A program made the translations under genes and the position numbers. Shown here piece after piece: positions 50,612 to 58,254 of a DNA stretch of 64,000 nt; the first letter of the stretch is position 1; the number at the start of each line of letters is the position of its first letter. The stretch lies in the NCBI RefSeq assembly GCF_027912675.1, contig NZ_CP115758.1, forward strand, positions 1 through 64,000. Direction: 5' to 3'. Origin of the DNA: Paracoccus sp. SCSIO 75233. GTDB lineage: Bacteria; Pseudomonadota; Alphaproteobacteria; Rhodobacterales; Rhodobacteraceae. The notes under the pieces were generated by a model, which saw nothing but the letters and a program-made list of their open reading frames with translations, had not been told where the DNA came from and did not search any database.

Positions 50612-51691
50612 CTACCGTCGGCCCAGCCTGTTCAGCCGTGCCAGTTGCGCAAGCATGCGGGCACCGGTGCTAGATGAGTCGCCTGAAGGTGCAGCCGGCG
50701 CACCACCCGCGGCATTAGGGCGGGTCGGGAGCGCCTGTACGCCGAGAAACTGCCTGGCCCGAAGCGCGGCATATTCGGCGCCTGTCGCGCCTCCGATGGC
50801 GTATCGGTTATAGACTTGCTGACTTCCTGCCAAGCCTCGGGCGAAGGCGTAGCTTCCGCCAAAGCCCGCCGAAAGCGCCGGCATCATGATGTTTCCGGAG
50901 ACCGACCGGACGATGAAGGGCGTGGCGATGATGAACCCCTTGGCCATGAGGACCATCATGAAGAAGGGCAGGAGGGCGCCGATGTTCGAAGCCCCCTCCG
51001 GATCACCAAGTTCGGCGAGCAATGCGCGCGAGACCCCGGTGATGGTCGCGAAAACGCCGGCGATGACGATGGGGTAGATCGCGAAGGAAATCAGCGCCGA
51101 GAGCCATCGCGCGAAATAGTCCTTGGTCACCTCGAAGAGGGTCAGGAAGATCATCACCGGCGCGATCCCGATCAACAGCGTGATCATGAGCCTGGAGGCG
51201 ACGACAATGAAGGCCGCCAGCCCTCCGAGGATCGAGAGCAGGAGAACGCCGAGCGTGTCGAGAAGCGCGCCGGCCATCCAGTTCAACTCGGAGCCTGCTG
51301 CGTTCAGGTAATCCCCAAGCGCCGCGATGAGCTGATCGAACTCCTCGGCGAAGGTTCCAGACGGACCTGGCATCCCGCCGCCGACCGACGCGACCAGCGA
51401 TCCGGCGATGCTGTCTATCCCGTTCAGGATCGCGGATGCGAGTGCGTTGAACTGGACCCAGTTGGTCGCGAATATGCCAATCAGGCCGATCTTCACGGCG
51501 AGCCAGAAGGCGGTCCGGCCGTCCATGGAACGGTATTGGTAGATCATGTTGAGACAGACGAGGATGACCACGAGCGTCGTCCCGAGGACCAGCATCGTTC
51601 CGACCGTGGCGGCCACGGCCCCGAACTGGGTTTCCGCCGCTGAGTCCAGATAGCCTTCGGCCGTTTCCACGAAATACGCGACGACGCTCAT
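50612..51691 (-). CDS. virB6: VirB6, inner-membrane channel protein
   Basis: This 359-residue protein has at least five membrane segments (VGTMLVLGTTLVVILVCLNM, VKIGLIGIFATNWVQF, LLDTLGVLLLSILGGLAAFIVVASRLM, IGIAPVMIFLTLFEV, ALISFAIYPIVIAGVFATI). The TrbL/VirB6 pattern is clear in the TIGIAPVMI-type loop and FVRSVSGNIM. It is the last gene of the minus-strand operon. It forms the inner-membrane part of the DNA channel. Confidence 0.9.
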   Translation of the reverse strand: MSVVAYFVETAEGYLDSAAETQFGAVAATVGTMLVLGTTLVVILVCLNMIYQYRSMDGRTAFWLAVKIGLIGIFATNWVQFNALASAILNGIDSIAGSLVASVGGGMPGPSGTFAEEFDQLIAALGDYLNAAGSELNWMAGALLDTLGVLLLSILGGLAAFIVVASRLMITLLIGIAPVMIFLTLFEVTKDYFARWLSALISFAIYPIVIAGVFATITGVSRALLAELGDPEGASNIGALLPFFMMVLMAKGFIIATPFIVRSVSGNIMMPALSAGFGGSYAFARGLAGSQQVYNRYAIGGATGAEYAALRARQFLGVQALPTRPNAAGGAPAAPSGDSSSTGARMLAQLARLNRLGRR

Positions 51692-51697
51692 GACCCG

Positions 51698-52102
51698 CTA
51701 CCAGTTGCCGGCCGCGTCGCAGATCGGCATGGCCTGCTTTCGGAGATCGTTCGCCCGTCGGCGATAGTCTGACGTCGCCTCGACCACGCTCCAATAGTCA
51801 GTTGAGGAATAGAGATCAAAATAGACCGCCTCAGTTGCCTCCCAAGGCGGATACCGGGTGGCGCAGGTGCAGCTCTGCGCGTCGACGATGCGTTCCATGC
51901 TCTGAAACCGGTAGATTTGCTGGACCAGGAGCCGCTTGTAGGCGTCGCGCGCCTCTGTGTTTCGCATCCACTCCGGCTCGGGCGGCTGATCGGGGCAGAC
52001 ATCGGGTTGATTGTCGAGCGTCGGGACTAGGTCGCGCTCGGCCGATGCGATACTGCCCGAAAAAAGAAGGAATGAGCAGACGAGAATGGTGACGCGTGTC
52101 AT
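51698..52102 (-). CDS. Small secreted T4SS-associated protein
   Basis: The 134-residue protein has a signal peptide (MTRVTILVCSFLLFSGSIASA), so it is periplasmic. Four cysteines (VCPDQ, SCTCATRY, ICDAAG) suggest disulfides. A helical stretch (RDAYKRLLVQQIYRFQSMERIV) follows. It lies between virB11/DUF4177 and virB6 and probably serves the transfer apparatus. The family is not recognised. Confidence 0.75.
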   Translation of the reverse strand: MTRVTILVCSFLLFSGSIASAERDLVPTLDNQPDVCPDQPPEPEWMRNTEARDAYKRLLVQQIYRFQSMERIVDAQSCTCATRYPPWEATEAVYFDLYSSTDYWSVVEATSDYRRRANDLRKQAMPICDAAGNW

Positions 52103-52290
52103 GTCGCAGTCTCCGTCAGCCGGTCCGCGACCTCACGCTTGAGGAACGCGGTATAGCCGTAATCGCCCGCCTCGGCCGAGATCACCTCCCAGCCTTCGGC
52201 GCCCCGTTCGTTCAGGGCGCGCCGCATCTCTTCATAGTCCTTCTGCTTCTTCACCTTGCAGAACAGGATGTCGTACTCAAACTGCTTCAT
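52099..52290 (-). CDS. DUF4177-like small protein
   Basis: The 63-residue protein (MKQFEYDILFCKVKKQKDYEEMRRALNERGAEGWEVISAEAGDYGYTAFLKRE) has the FEYDIL...LNERGAEGWEV pattern of DUF4177. It overlaps both virB11 and the next secreted-protein gene by 4 bp (ATGA), so it is a true operon member. Role in secretion unknown. Confidence 0.75.
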   Translation of the reverse strand: MKQFEYDILFCKVKKQKDYEEMRRALNERGAEGWEVISAEAGDYGYTAFLKREVADRLTETAT

Positions 52291-53276
52291 GCATTGTGCC
52301 TTTCCTGCAATTCGGTTCCAGGGAGATAGAATTCGGTGATGCCGCGTTCGCCGTCCTCGCGGCCGGCCTGGATAATCACGTCGATCGAGCTCTCGATGTA
52401 TTGGATCATGTCCTGGTAGGTCATTGGGATCTCGGTCTTGAGCGCTGCGATGGCCAGCCGCTGGACGGCGAGTTGTGGGGTCTCGGCGTGGAGTGTTGTC
52501 ATCGAGCCGCCATGGCCGGTGTTGATCGCCTCGAGGAAGGTCATGGCCTCTTTGCCGCGCACCTCGCCGAGGATGATGCGGTCGGGCCGCATGCGCAGCG
52601 TCGCGGTCAGGAGCACGTCGGCGGACTGGAACTCCGCGTCGCGGTTGGCGATGAGCGTTACGGCATTGGGCTGGGCGGGCAGCAGTTCCGCCGCCTCTTC
52701 GATGGTGACGATACGTTCCTCGTCGGGAACGTAGGAGAGGATCTTGCGCGCCGCGACGGTCTTGCCGGTCGAGGTGCCGCCGGAGACGATCATGTTGAGC
52801 TTGTTTTCGACGCAGAAGCGGATGGCCGCGTAGATGTCACCGGAGGCGACGACCTCGCGCAGCGCGCGGTTCTTCTCCTGGCGCAGTTCCTCGAGCTTGC
52901 GTTCTTCGCCGTAGAGGAAGCTGAGTTCGATCCGGTCGAGCGGCAGGTTGGAGAAGAATCGCAGCGAGATCGACATGCCCGCGAGGACGGCGGGCGGGGT
53001 CACGACCTGGGCACGGATCGGTCGGCCCCGATAGGTGATAGAGACCGAGACGATGGGCTTGTCCTTGCTCATCGTCGTATTGGCCGACGACGCGATCTGG
53101 TTGCCGAGATCGCGCAGCTCGGTGACGCTCAGGCGCTGGTCCAGCGCGCGCATGAAGTGATCCCCTTGGAACTCACCCCAGCAAGAGCCGTCGGGGTTGA
53201 TGCATATCTCGATGACGTCGTCGCGACCGGCGTCCGCGAGCTTGTCGAGTGAGGTCTGCAGATAGGAGAGCGTCAT
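52287..53276 (-). CDS. virB11: VirB11, secretion ATPase
   Basis: This 329-residue hexameric ATPase has Walker A SGGTSTGKTVAARK near residue 170, the Asp box TIEEAAELLP, Walker B-like RPDRIILGEVRGKEAMTFLEAINTGHGGSMTTLHAE with the His box, and the N-terminal domain IRAQVVTPPAVLAG. It energises pilus assembly and DNA transfer with VirB4 and VirD4. Confidence 0.93.
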   Translation of the reverse strand: MTLSYLQTSLDKLADAGRDDVIEICINPDGSCWGEFQGDHFMRALDQRLSVTELRDLGNQIASSANTTMSKDKPIVSVSITYRGRPIRAQVVTPPAVLAGMSISLRFFSNLPLDRIELSFLYGEERKLEELRQEKNRALREVVASGDIYAAIRFCVENKLNMIVSGGTSTGKTVAARKILSYVPDEERIVTIEEAAELLPAQPNAVTLIANRDAEFQSADVLLTATLRMRPDRIILGEVRGKEAMTFLEAINTGHGGSMTTLHAETPQLAVQRLAIAALKTEIPMTYQDMIQYIESSIDVIIQAGREDGERGITEFYLPGTELQERHNA

Positions 53277-53277
53277 C

Positions 53278-54660
53278 TCAGAAAATCTCCAGATCCCGGT
53301 CGACCATGACGGTGACGCGTGCGCCTTGGTCGACGTAGATGACGGGCCCGATGGCGAGATATTCGCCGATCACGGAATCGGTGGCGTCCGCCAGGTCATC
53401 GCCCACATCTTCAAGTACGTCTGCGGTGGTCTCATCCTCGACCTGGGCGGCGGCCACACTCGGGGCGGCCGAAATGATGGAAATCAGCGCGGCGGAGCCG
53501 AACCGCTCGTCAAAGCGGGTATCAACAAAACCGGTGACACCCGAACGGCCCAACGCGTCTCCCCCGAAGGAGCTGATCTGGACGGTCTGGTTGTTTGGTA
53601 GAATGATCCGGTCCCAGGCGATGGTGACGCGCTTCTGGGCTATCTCGATGCCGGAGCGGTAGCGTCCAATAAGGCGCGAGCCGCGCGGGATCAGGAGCCG
53701 TGAGCCGTCATAGCTGAAGACGTCTTCGGAGATGATGGCACGGGTCTGTCCGGGGAGCGAGCTGTCGAGTGCGGTCTCCATCACGGCCTGGATCATCGTG
53801 CCCTGGATGACCGTGTTCGAGGGATTTGCGATGACTTCGGCTTGTGTGATGGCGCTCGGCAACGCGCCGTTCAGCACGAAGTCTGTCACCTCGCCGAAGG
53901 TGCGTTCGGTGAGTTCTGTCTCGCCCGCATTGGCGCCGCCCGTTCCGCCGAAGGCGATAACGGGGGAGGAAATCCGCCGTTCCTGGAAGGCACGCTCCTC
54001 CTCGGCCCGGCGTTGCAGCTCGGCCAGCCGCCGCGCCTCTTCCTCACGTCGCATCCGCTCATCTTCGCGGGCGCGCAACTCTTCGTCGGTGGGTCCGAGC
54101 GGGGCGGGTGCCGGCTTGTTGGCCTCCAGCCGCGCGAGGTCCAGGTCCATACGCAGCTGTTGCAGCTCCCGATCTCGTGCGGCGAGTTCGGTCTGGAATT
54201 GTTCCTGAGCATTCTCGGAGGCGTCCTGTAGGGCTGCGATCCGTGCGGTCAGGGCATCGATCGCCTCCGCTGCCGCGCTGTCCGCCCCGGCGTCGGTGTC
54301 CGGCGCGTCGCGCAGTTCCTCGATCTGGGCCTGGAGTGCGGCGATCTGCGCCAGAAGTTCGGCGTTGGGTTCTGGTTCGACGAGAACGATCTCGGGTTCC
54401 GGGGCGGGCGGCGGCACGAAGGGTTCGATCTCTCCGAACCCGTCACCCTCGGTTTGGAACTCGTCCGGGGTGGCCGTCGGCAGGGCGACCTCTTGCCCCG
54501 GGCCCGAAAACAGCAAAAGGACCAAGCCGCCCGCCAGGATCAGTCCTGCGAGGAGGAGGGCGAGGAGCGGTGTGCGGCGTTTCGGAGCGGGTCCGTGGCG
54601 CGGGTTGCCCCGTTCGAGTGCGGCGAGGCGCTGTTCGAGATCCGGGTTGTTGTCACTCAT
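53278..54660 (-). CDS. virB10: VirB10, core-complex scaffold
   Basis: The protein has 460 residues from ATG 54660 (MSDNNPDLEQRLAALERGN). It has one membrane helix (TPLLALLLAGLILAGGLVLLLF), a proline/glutamate-rich periplasmic linker, a long coiled coil (about residues 100-230) and the TrbI/VirB10 barrel (GTMIQAVMETALDSSLPGQTRAIISEDVFSYDGSRLLIPRGSRLIG). It spans both membranes. The ATG overlaps the virB9 stop by 4 bp; the longer frame to 54726 lies inside virB9. Confidence 0.92.
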   Translation of the reverse strand: MSDNNPDLEQRLAALERGNPRHGPAPKRRTPLLALLLAGLILAGGLVLLLFSGPGQEVALPTATPDEFQTEGDGFGEIEPFVPPPAPEPEIVLVEPEPNAELLAQIAALQAQIEELRDAPDTDAGADSAAAEAIDALTARIAALQDASENAQEQFQTELAARDRELQQLRMDLDLARLEANKPAPAPLGPTDEELRAREDERMRREEEARRLAELQRRAEEERAFQERRISSPVIAFGGTGGANAGETELTERTFGEVTDFVLNGALPSAITQAEVIANPSNTVIQGTMIQAVMETALDSSLPGQTRAIISEDVFSYDGSRLLIPRGSRLIGRYRSGIEIAQKRVTIAWDRIILPNNQTVQISSFGGDALGRSGVTGFVDTRFDERFGSAALISIISAAPSVAAAQVEDETTADVLEDVGDDLADATDSVIGEYLAIGPVIYVDQGARVTVMVDRDLEIF

Positions 54661-55448
54661 GAGGCGGCCTCCGCGGGCGGCGTCGCCTCGATACAGACCA
54701 CGTCCTCGCCCAGACGCAGCACCCATTGGTGCCCCACGCCCGAGACACGGATCACACCGTCTTCGACCGCGCCTGTGTTCACCGTGCGCTCGCGCCCGTT
54801 CGTGTAACGGAAGATCGCCGGGACGGGTGCGTTCCGTGGGAAGGCGAAATAGGTGAAGGTGCCGTCGTCCCAGACCCGGGTCGGCGTGAACTCCGTCCGT
54901 GCGCTGGCCCCGTAATTGGTGTTTGGCGCGGCGCGTGCGATGGCGTCGGCCGAGCGGCGATTGTCTTGCGGGTAGCGGAATTGCACGACATAGAAGGTTG
55001 GGCTCGAGACCTCGTTCACGTTGAAATAGTAACTCCGTCTGTTGGTGTAGACGGTCACGTTGGTATGGACGCCGCGGGCGACAGGTTTGATCGCAAAGGC
55101 GCGACCACCTGGGACGCCGTCGATCTCAAATCCTTCCGTGTCGCCGGCGATGATTGAGCGGATGCTCTCGCCTGTCCCGAACTCGATGGTCGTGACATGG
55201 GTCAGGGAAACGTTCAGCCTGTAGACCTGGCCTTCCTGGTAGGACGCGACCCGCACGCGGTGGTCGTTGGCTCCCCCGCGCGGGATCGCCTCGGCTGACG
55301 CGTGGGACGCAAACAGAGAGACCAGCAAAAAGGCCGCGACGAACGCCCGAGCGTGTCCGGCGTGTTTCGCATTGCCAATACCCTGGCGCGTCTCGCGCTT
55401 TTGGGACGCTGGCAAGGCGTTCCCTGATTTCTTGTTCCGGAAGCGCAC
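54657..55448 (-). CDS. virB9: VirB9, outer-membrane core protein
   Basis: The 263-residue protein has a signal peptide after a basic start (HARAFVAAFLLVSLFASHASA). The N-terminal domain (YQEGQVYRLNVSLTHVTTIEFGTGESI) and C-terminal domain (RTEFTPTRVWDDGTFTYFAFP, WVLRLGEDVVCIEA) are canonical. The start is GTG 55448, adjacent to the virB8 stop. It forms the outer-membrane ring with VirB7 and VirB10. Confidence 0.92.
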   Translation of the reverse strand: MRFRNKKSGNALPASQKRETRQGIGNAKHAGHARAFVAAFLLVSLFASHASAEAIPRGGANDHRVRVASYQEGQVYRLNVSLTHVTTIEFGTGESIRSIIAGDTEGFEIDGVPGGRAFAIKPVARGVHTNVTVYTNRRSYYFNVNEVSSPTFYVVQFRYPQDNRRSADAIARAAPNTNYGASARTEFTPTRVWDDGTFTYFAFPRNAPVPAIFRYTNGRERTVNTGAVEDGVIRVSGVGHQWVLRLGEDVVCIEATPPAEAAS

Positions 55449-56108
55449 TTACTGGTTCTCCAATCTGTCCGAGCGGATCGCGTATTCGACAACCGTGAAG
55501 CCAAACGGGTTGGTCCAGACCTGGTCGATGGAGCGGCTCTCCTCGGGGCGGAACTCGAAGAGGAGCGTCGCGGTGAAGAGCCCCGCCTGAACCCCCTGAA
55601 TCGAGGTGAGGCGCTTGCGAAGCCGCACCGTGGCCCGGTTGTTGCCGATCAGGTTGATGCTGAGGATCTCGACGTCCAGACGAGCGTTGGGTCCATAGAC
55701 GGTCGGGGGATAGTCGGCATTGGCCGAGTTCCAGATCTGGCGCAGTGAGGCCCCTGCTGCACGGTCTGAACGGCGCAACACGCTGCGGATGCGCACGTCA
55801 TTGTCGAGCTGGTTGTAGACCTCGCGGTCGGTCACGTAGCGGAAGACTTCCGCCTCGATAATGGCGCGGTTCTCGGTGACGGTGGTGGCCCCGACGGTGG
55901 CTTCGGGGAGGGCGAAGCCGGTGGCGGGGTCGTAAGGTACCACTACAGGGGGCGGATCGACATCGAGGATGGCCACGGCGGCCGCGCTGAGGCAGCCCAG
56001 GATGCCAAAGCCAAGGCCGAAGAGTCCCAGGCGCTGCCAGAGCCGTTCCCGTCTCAGCGCGCCGTAGACCAGTTCCTCCTCGATGATGGCGGTTTCTTCG
56101 TCCAACAA
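55449..56108 (-). CDS. virB8: VirB8, inner-membrane assembly factor
   Basis: The 219-residue protein has a short cytoplasmic N-terminus, one membrane helix (LGLFGLGFGILGCLSAAAVAIL) and the NTF2-like periplasmic domain (NRAIIEAEVFRYVTDREVYNQLDNDVRIRSVLRRSD ... FTATLLFEFRPEESRSIDQVWTNPFGFTVVEY). The asparagine-proline-phenylalanine stretch near the end is diagnostic. Confidence 0.92.
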   Translation of the reverse strand: MLDEETAIIEEELVYGALRRERLWQRLGLFGLGFGILGCLSAAAVAILDVDPPPVVVPYDPATGFALPEATVGATTVTENRAIIEAEVFRYVTDREVYNQLDNDVRIRSVLRRSDRAAGASLRQIWNSANADYPPTVYGPNARLDVEILSINLIGNNRATVRLRKRLTSIQGVQAGLFTATLLFEFRPEESRSIDQVWTNPFGFTVVEYAIRSDRLENQ

Positions 56109-56115
56109 TCAGCCC

Positions 56116-56946
56116 TCAATCCGCGCTCAGTTCCGGGAGCGTGAACTCCATGAAGCGTTGTTCTTCGGCGATGGTGGCGGCATCGATCACGCCGCCGGTG
56201 CCATCTCCTACGGTCTGGATCGCTTCGAGCTGCCACATGGCGACGAGCGCAATGGCAAGCTCGGCCGTCACTCGCGTGTTGAGATCGACGCTCTCTTTGA
56301 GCTCATCCATGTCGTCGATGAGCCCGACGAGCCGGTCGACACGTTCCAGCGATTGCCCGGCATCCTCGTAGCTGTTCTGGGCCGCGGCCGAGACCAGCGC
56401 GCCGGTCGTGGCTTGCGTTGCCACGCGCTCGGCACCGGGATTGCCACTGCGGGCCATTTCCGAGAGCGTGTCCTCGTCGAAACCGAGATCGGCCAGCACT
56501 CTATCCATCTGGGTTTCGATTTCACTGGCGCCGGAACCGGTGAGCCCGGAAAAATCCCCTGTCTTGATCGCTTGAATCGTGGCGATGATGTCGCCGAACT
56601 CCTGGTCCAGCAGACCGTTCAGTTCGTCTTCCATCTGTGTCCGGATGATCTCGGGCAGTTCAGCGAGACGGGTCAGCGCCTCATATGTTCGTTGTAGCTC
56701 GGCGAGCTGCTCCGTGAGCGTTGCAAGCTGTTCGCGGAGCTGCACGAGTTGCTCGTTTTGCAGGATCTCGTCCTCGATCATCTGCCGGAGTTGCTGGATG
56801 TTTTGGGCGATGTTCTGGGTGTCCACGACCGGCACGCCCTGGGCCAGGACGGGGGCACTGGTCACGAAAGGTGAGCAAAGCGCCAAGACGCTGGCCAGGG
56901 TCAACGTGCGAAGTGGTGCTGAAATGAACATTCTGCGGGGCATCAA
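56116..56946 (-). CDS. virB5: VirB5/TrbJ-type minor pilus protein
   Basis: The 276-residue protein has a signal peptide ending ...TSAPVLAQ. A long helical region follows (NIAQNIQQLRQMIEDEILQNEQLVQLREQLATLTEQLAELQRTYEAL), typical of VirB5. The C-terminus (LKESVDLNTRVTAELAIALVAMWQLEAIQ ... RFMEFTLPEL) resembles the end of the adjacent lytic transglycosylase protein. It should sit at the pilus tip. It overlaps that gene by 4 bp. Confidence 0.85.
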   Translation of the reverse strand: MMPRRMFISAPLRTLTLASVLALCSPFVTSAPVLAQGVPVVDTQNIAQNIQQLRQMIEDEILQNEQLVQLREQLATLTEQLAELQRTYEALTRLAELPEIIRTQMEDELNGLLDQEFGDIIATIQAIKTGDFSGLTGSGASEIETQMDRVLADLGFDEDTLSEMARSGNPGAERVATQATTGALVSAAAQNSYEDAGQSLERVDRLVGLIDDMDELKESVDLNTRVTAELAIALVAMWQLEAIQTVGDGTGGVIDAATIAEEQRFMEFTLPELSAD

Positions 56947-58097
56947 TCCAGATCCTCCAATGTGAACTCCATGAATTCGTTTTCGGCAATGCGGGCCGCG
57001 GCCTGGGCCAATTGGGCGGCACTGAGCGGTTGGGTCCGTGCGGCTTTCAGGCGAATGCGCGCGGCCATCAGCCGGACCAGTTCGGCGCGGGCATAGGTGT
57101 TGAGTGCCATGCTCTCCTGGAGGTCCTCGGTGCCGCCGATCCGGGTGACGATGTCCTGGATGCGCAAGGCGGCTTGCCGGATGGCGGTGGGGGAATTGCT
57201 GCCGTAGAAGGCGGCCCCGAACCCGCTGAGCGAGAGATGGGCGTTGGCGAGAAGCGCGGGGTCGATCGTGCCGAGCGCCTCGATGCCACCGATCCGGGCA
57301 AGGTAAAGATTGTAGCGTTCGGGGATGACCGTGACGTAGTGCTGGGTCTCCTTGAAGGGCGGTACGCCGCCATATTCGAACACACGGCCAGGCCCGGCGT
57401 TATAGGCCGCTAGCGCGTTGACGACGTTGCCGTCGAAGGTGTTGAGCTGGGCCGCGAGGTAGCGCGCGCCACCCTCGACCTGCAAGTAGGGGCTGTCATA
57501 ATATTCCGGGTTGATTCCGAGATCGCTCGCGGTGCCCGGCATGATCTGGGTGAGGCCGAAGGCGCCCACGGGCGAGCGTGCGCCGATGGAGAAGCGGCTC
57601 TCCTGCCAGATGAGCGCCTGCAGGAGGGCGCGCCATTGCACGACGGAAAGACCGGCCCGCCCGACCCCGGGCCGCCCGTGGGTTTCTTGGGCGACCCGGA
57701 TGATCAGCTGCTCGATGTTTTCTGCCGCATCCCCGAACATACCCGCGCCGCCCGGATTGGGATCGACATCGCCGGAGCCATAGACCGCCGCCGCGGACCG
57801 GTCCGAAGCGCCGCTGCCGCTTTCCAGATCGGCGACCATGCCCGGAAGACCCTGGCCTCCGAAGCTCGTCTGAGCGTCGAGGATGGCGCGCAGCGTGGCG
57901 AGCTGTTCCCGTTCGATCTCGGTCAGCAACTCTTCGACGGTGAGTTTCTCACGCTGGACGGCGAGGTCGGCGTCCCGGTCGCCCGTCTCGACGATATCGC
58001 GGGCCGTCAGCCCGGAATCGTTGGTGGGAACGCCCTGGGCGAGCGCGGCCGCCGGTAGGAGAGCCGCCAGGAGGATATGTGCGACCCTAGACCTCAA
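56943..58097 (-). CDS. Lytic transglycosylase with VirB5-like flanks (VirB1/VirB5 chimera)
   Basis: This 384-residue periplasmic protein starts at TTG 58097, with a signal peptide ending ALPAAALAQG. The central SLT domain has the catalytic Glu in ALIWQESRFSIGARSPVGAFGLTQIMPG and the ALAAYNAGPGRVFEYGGVPPFKETQHYV block. N- and C-terminal segments (AQGVPTNDSGLTARDI; LQESMALNTYARAELVRLMAAR; NEFMEFTLEDLD) closely resemble the neighbouring VirB5. It looks like a transglycosylase domain inserted into a VirB5-type scaffold. It probably opens peptidoglycan for the channel while docking like VirB5. Confidence 0.85.
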   Translation of the reverse strand: MRSRVAHILLAALLPAAALAQGVPTNDSGLTARDIVETGDRDADLAVQREKLTVEELLTEIEREQLATLRAILDAQTSFGGQGLPGMVADLESGSGASDRSAAAVYGSGDVDPNPGGAGMFGDAAENIEQLIIRVAQETHGRPGVGRAGLSVVQWRALLQALIWQESRFSIGARSPVGAFGLTQIMPGTASDLGINPEYYDSPYLQVEGGARYLAAQLNTFDGNVVNALAAYNAGPGRVFEYGGVPPFKETQHYVTVIPERYNLYLARIGGIEALGTIDPALLANAHLSLSGFGAAFYGSNSPTAIRQAALRIQDIVTRIGGTEDLQESMALNTYARAELVRLMAARIRLKAARTQPLSAAQLAQAAARIAENEFMEFTLEDLD

Positions 58098-58254
58098 CGC
58101 CGTCTTCCGGGTTTCCGATGGGTGTGAAGATGCAATCCGGCTCGACCTGATCTAGCGAGGCGCGGAAGGCGAAGCAGTTGGCCTGGGGCTCGCGATATTC
58201 GGCGCAGGAAGAGAGAACGCCGAGTGCGGCGAGGAGGATGAGGGGTCGGATCAT
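58087..58254 (-). CDS. virB7: VirB7-like lipoprotein
   Basis: This 55-residue frame starts at ATG 58254, overlapping the virB4 stop by 4 bp (ATGA), and ends inside the next gene. The N-terminus MIRPLILLAALGVLSSC is a lipoprotein signal with the lipobox LSSC (Cys17), followed by a short periplasmic part with Cys27 and Cys41. Size, position after virB4 and lipobox fit VirB7, which anchors VirB9 to the outer membrane. It is easily missed because it is so short. Confidence 0.8.
   Translation of the reverse strand: MIRPLILLAALGVLSSCAEYREPQANCFAFRASLDQVEPDCIFTPIGNPEDGVEV

Noticed and set aside
52296..53252. 318-residue plus-strand frame over virB11
   Set aside because: An exact shadow of a highly conserved secretion ATPase, without start signals of its own.
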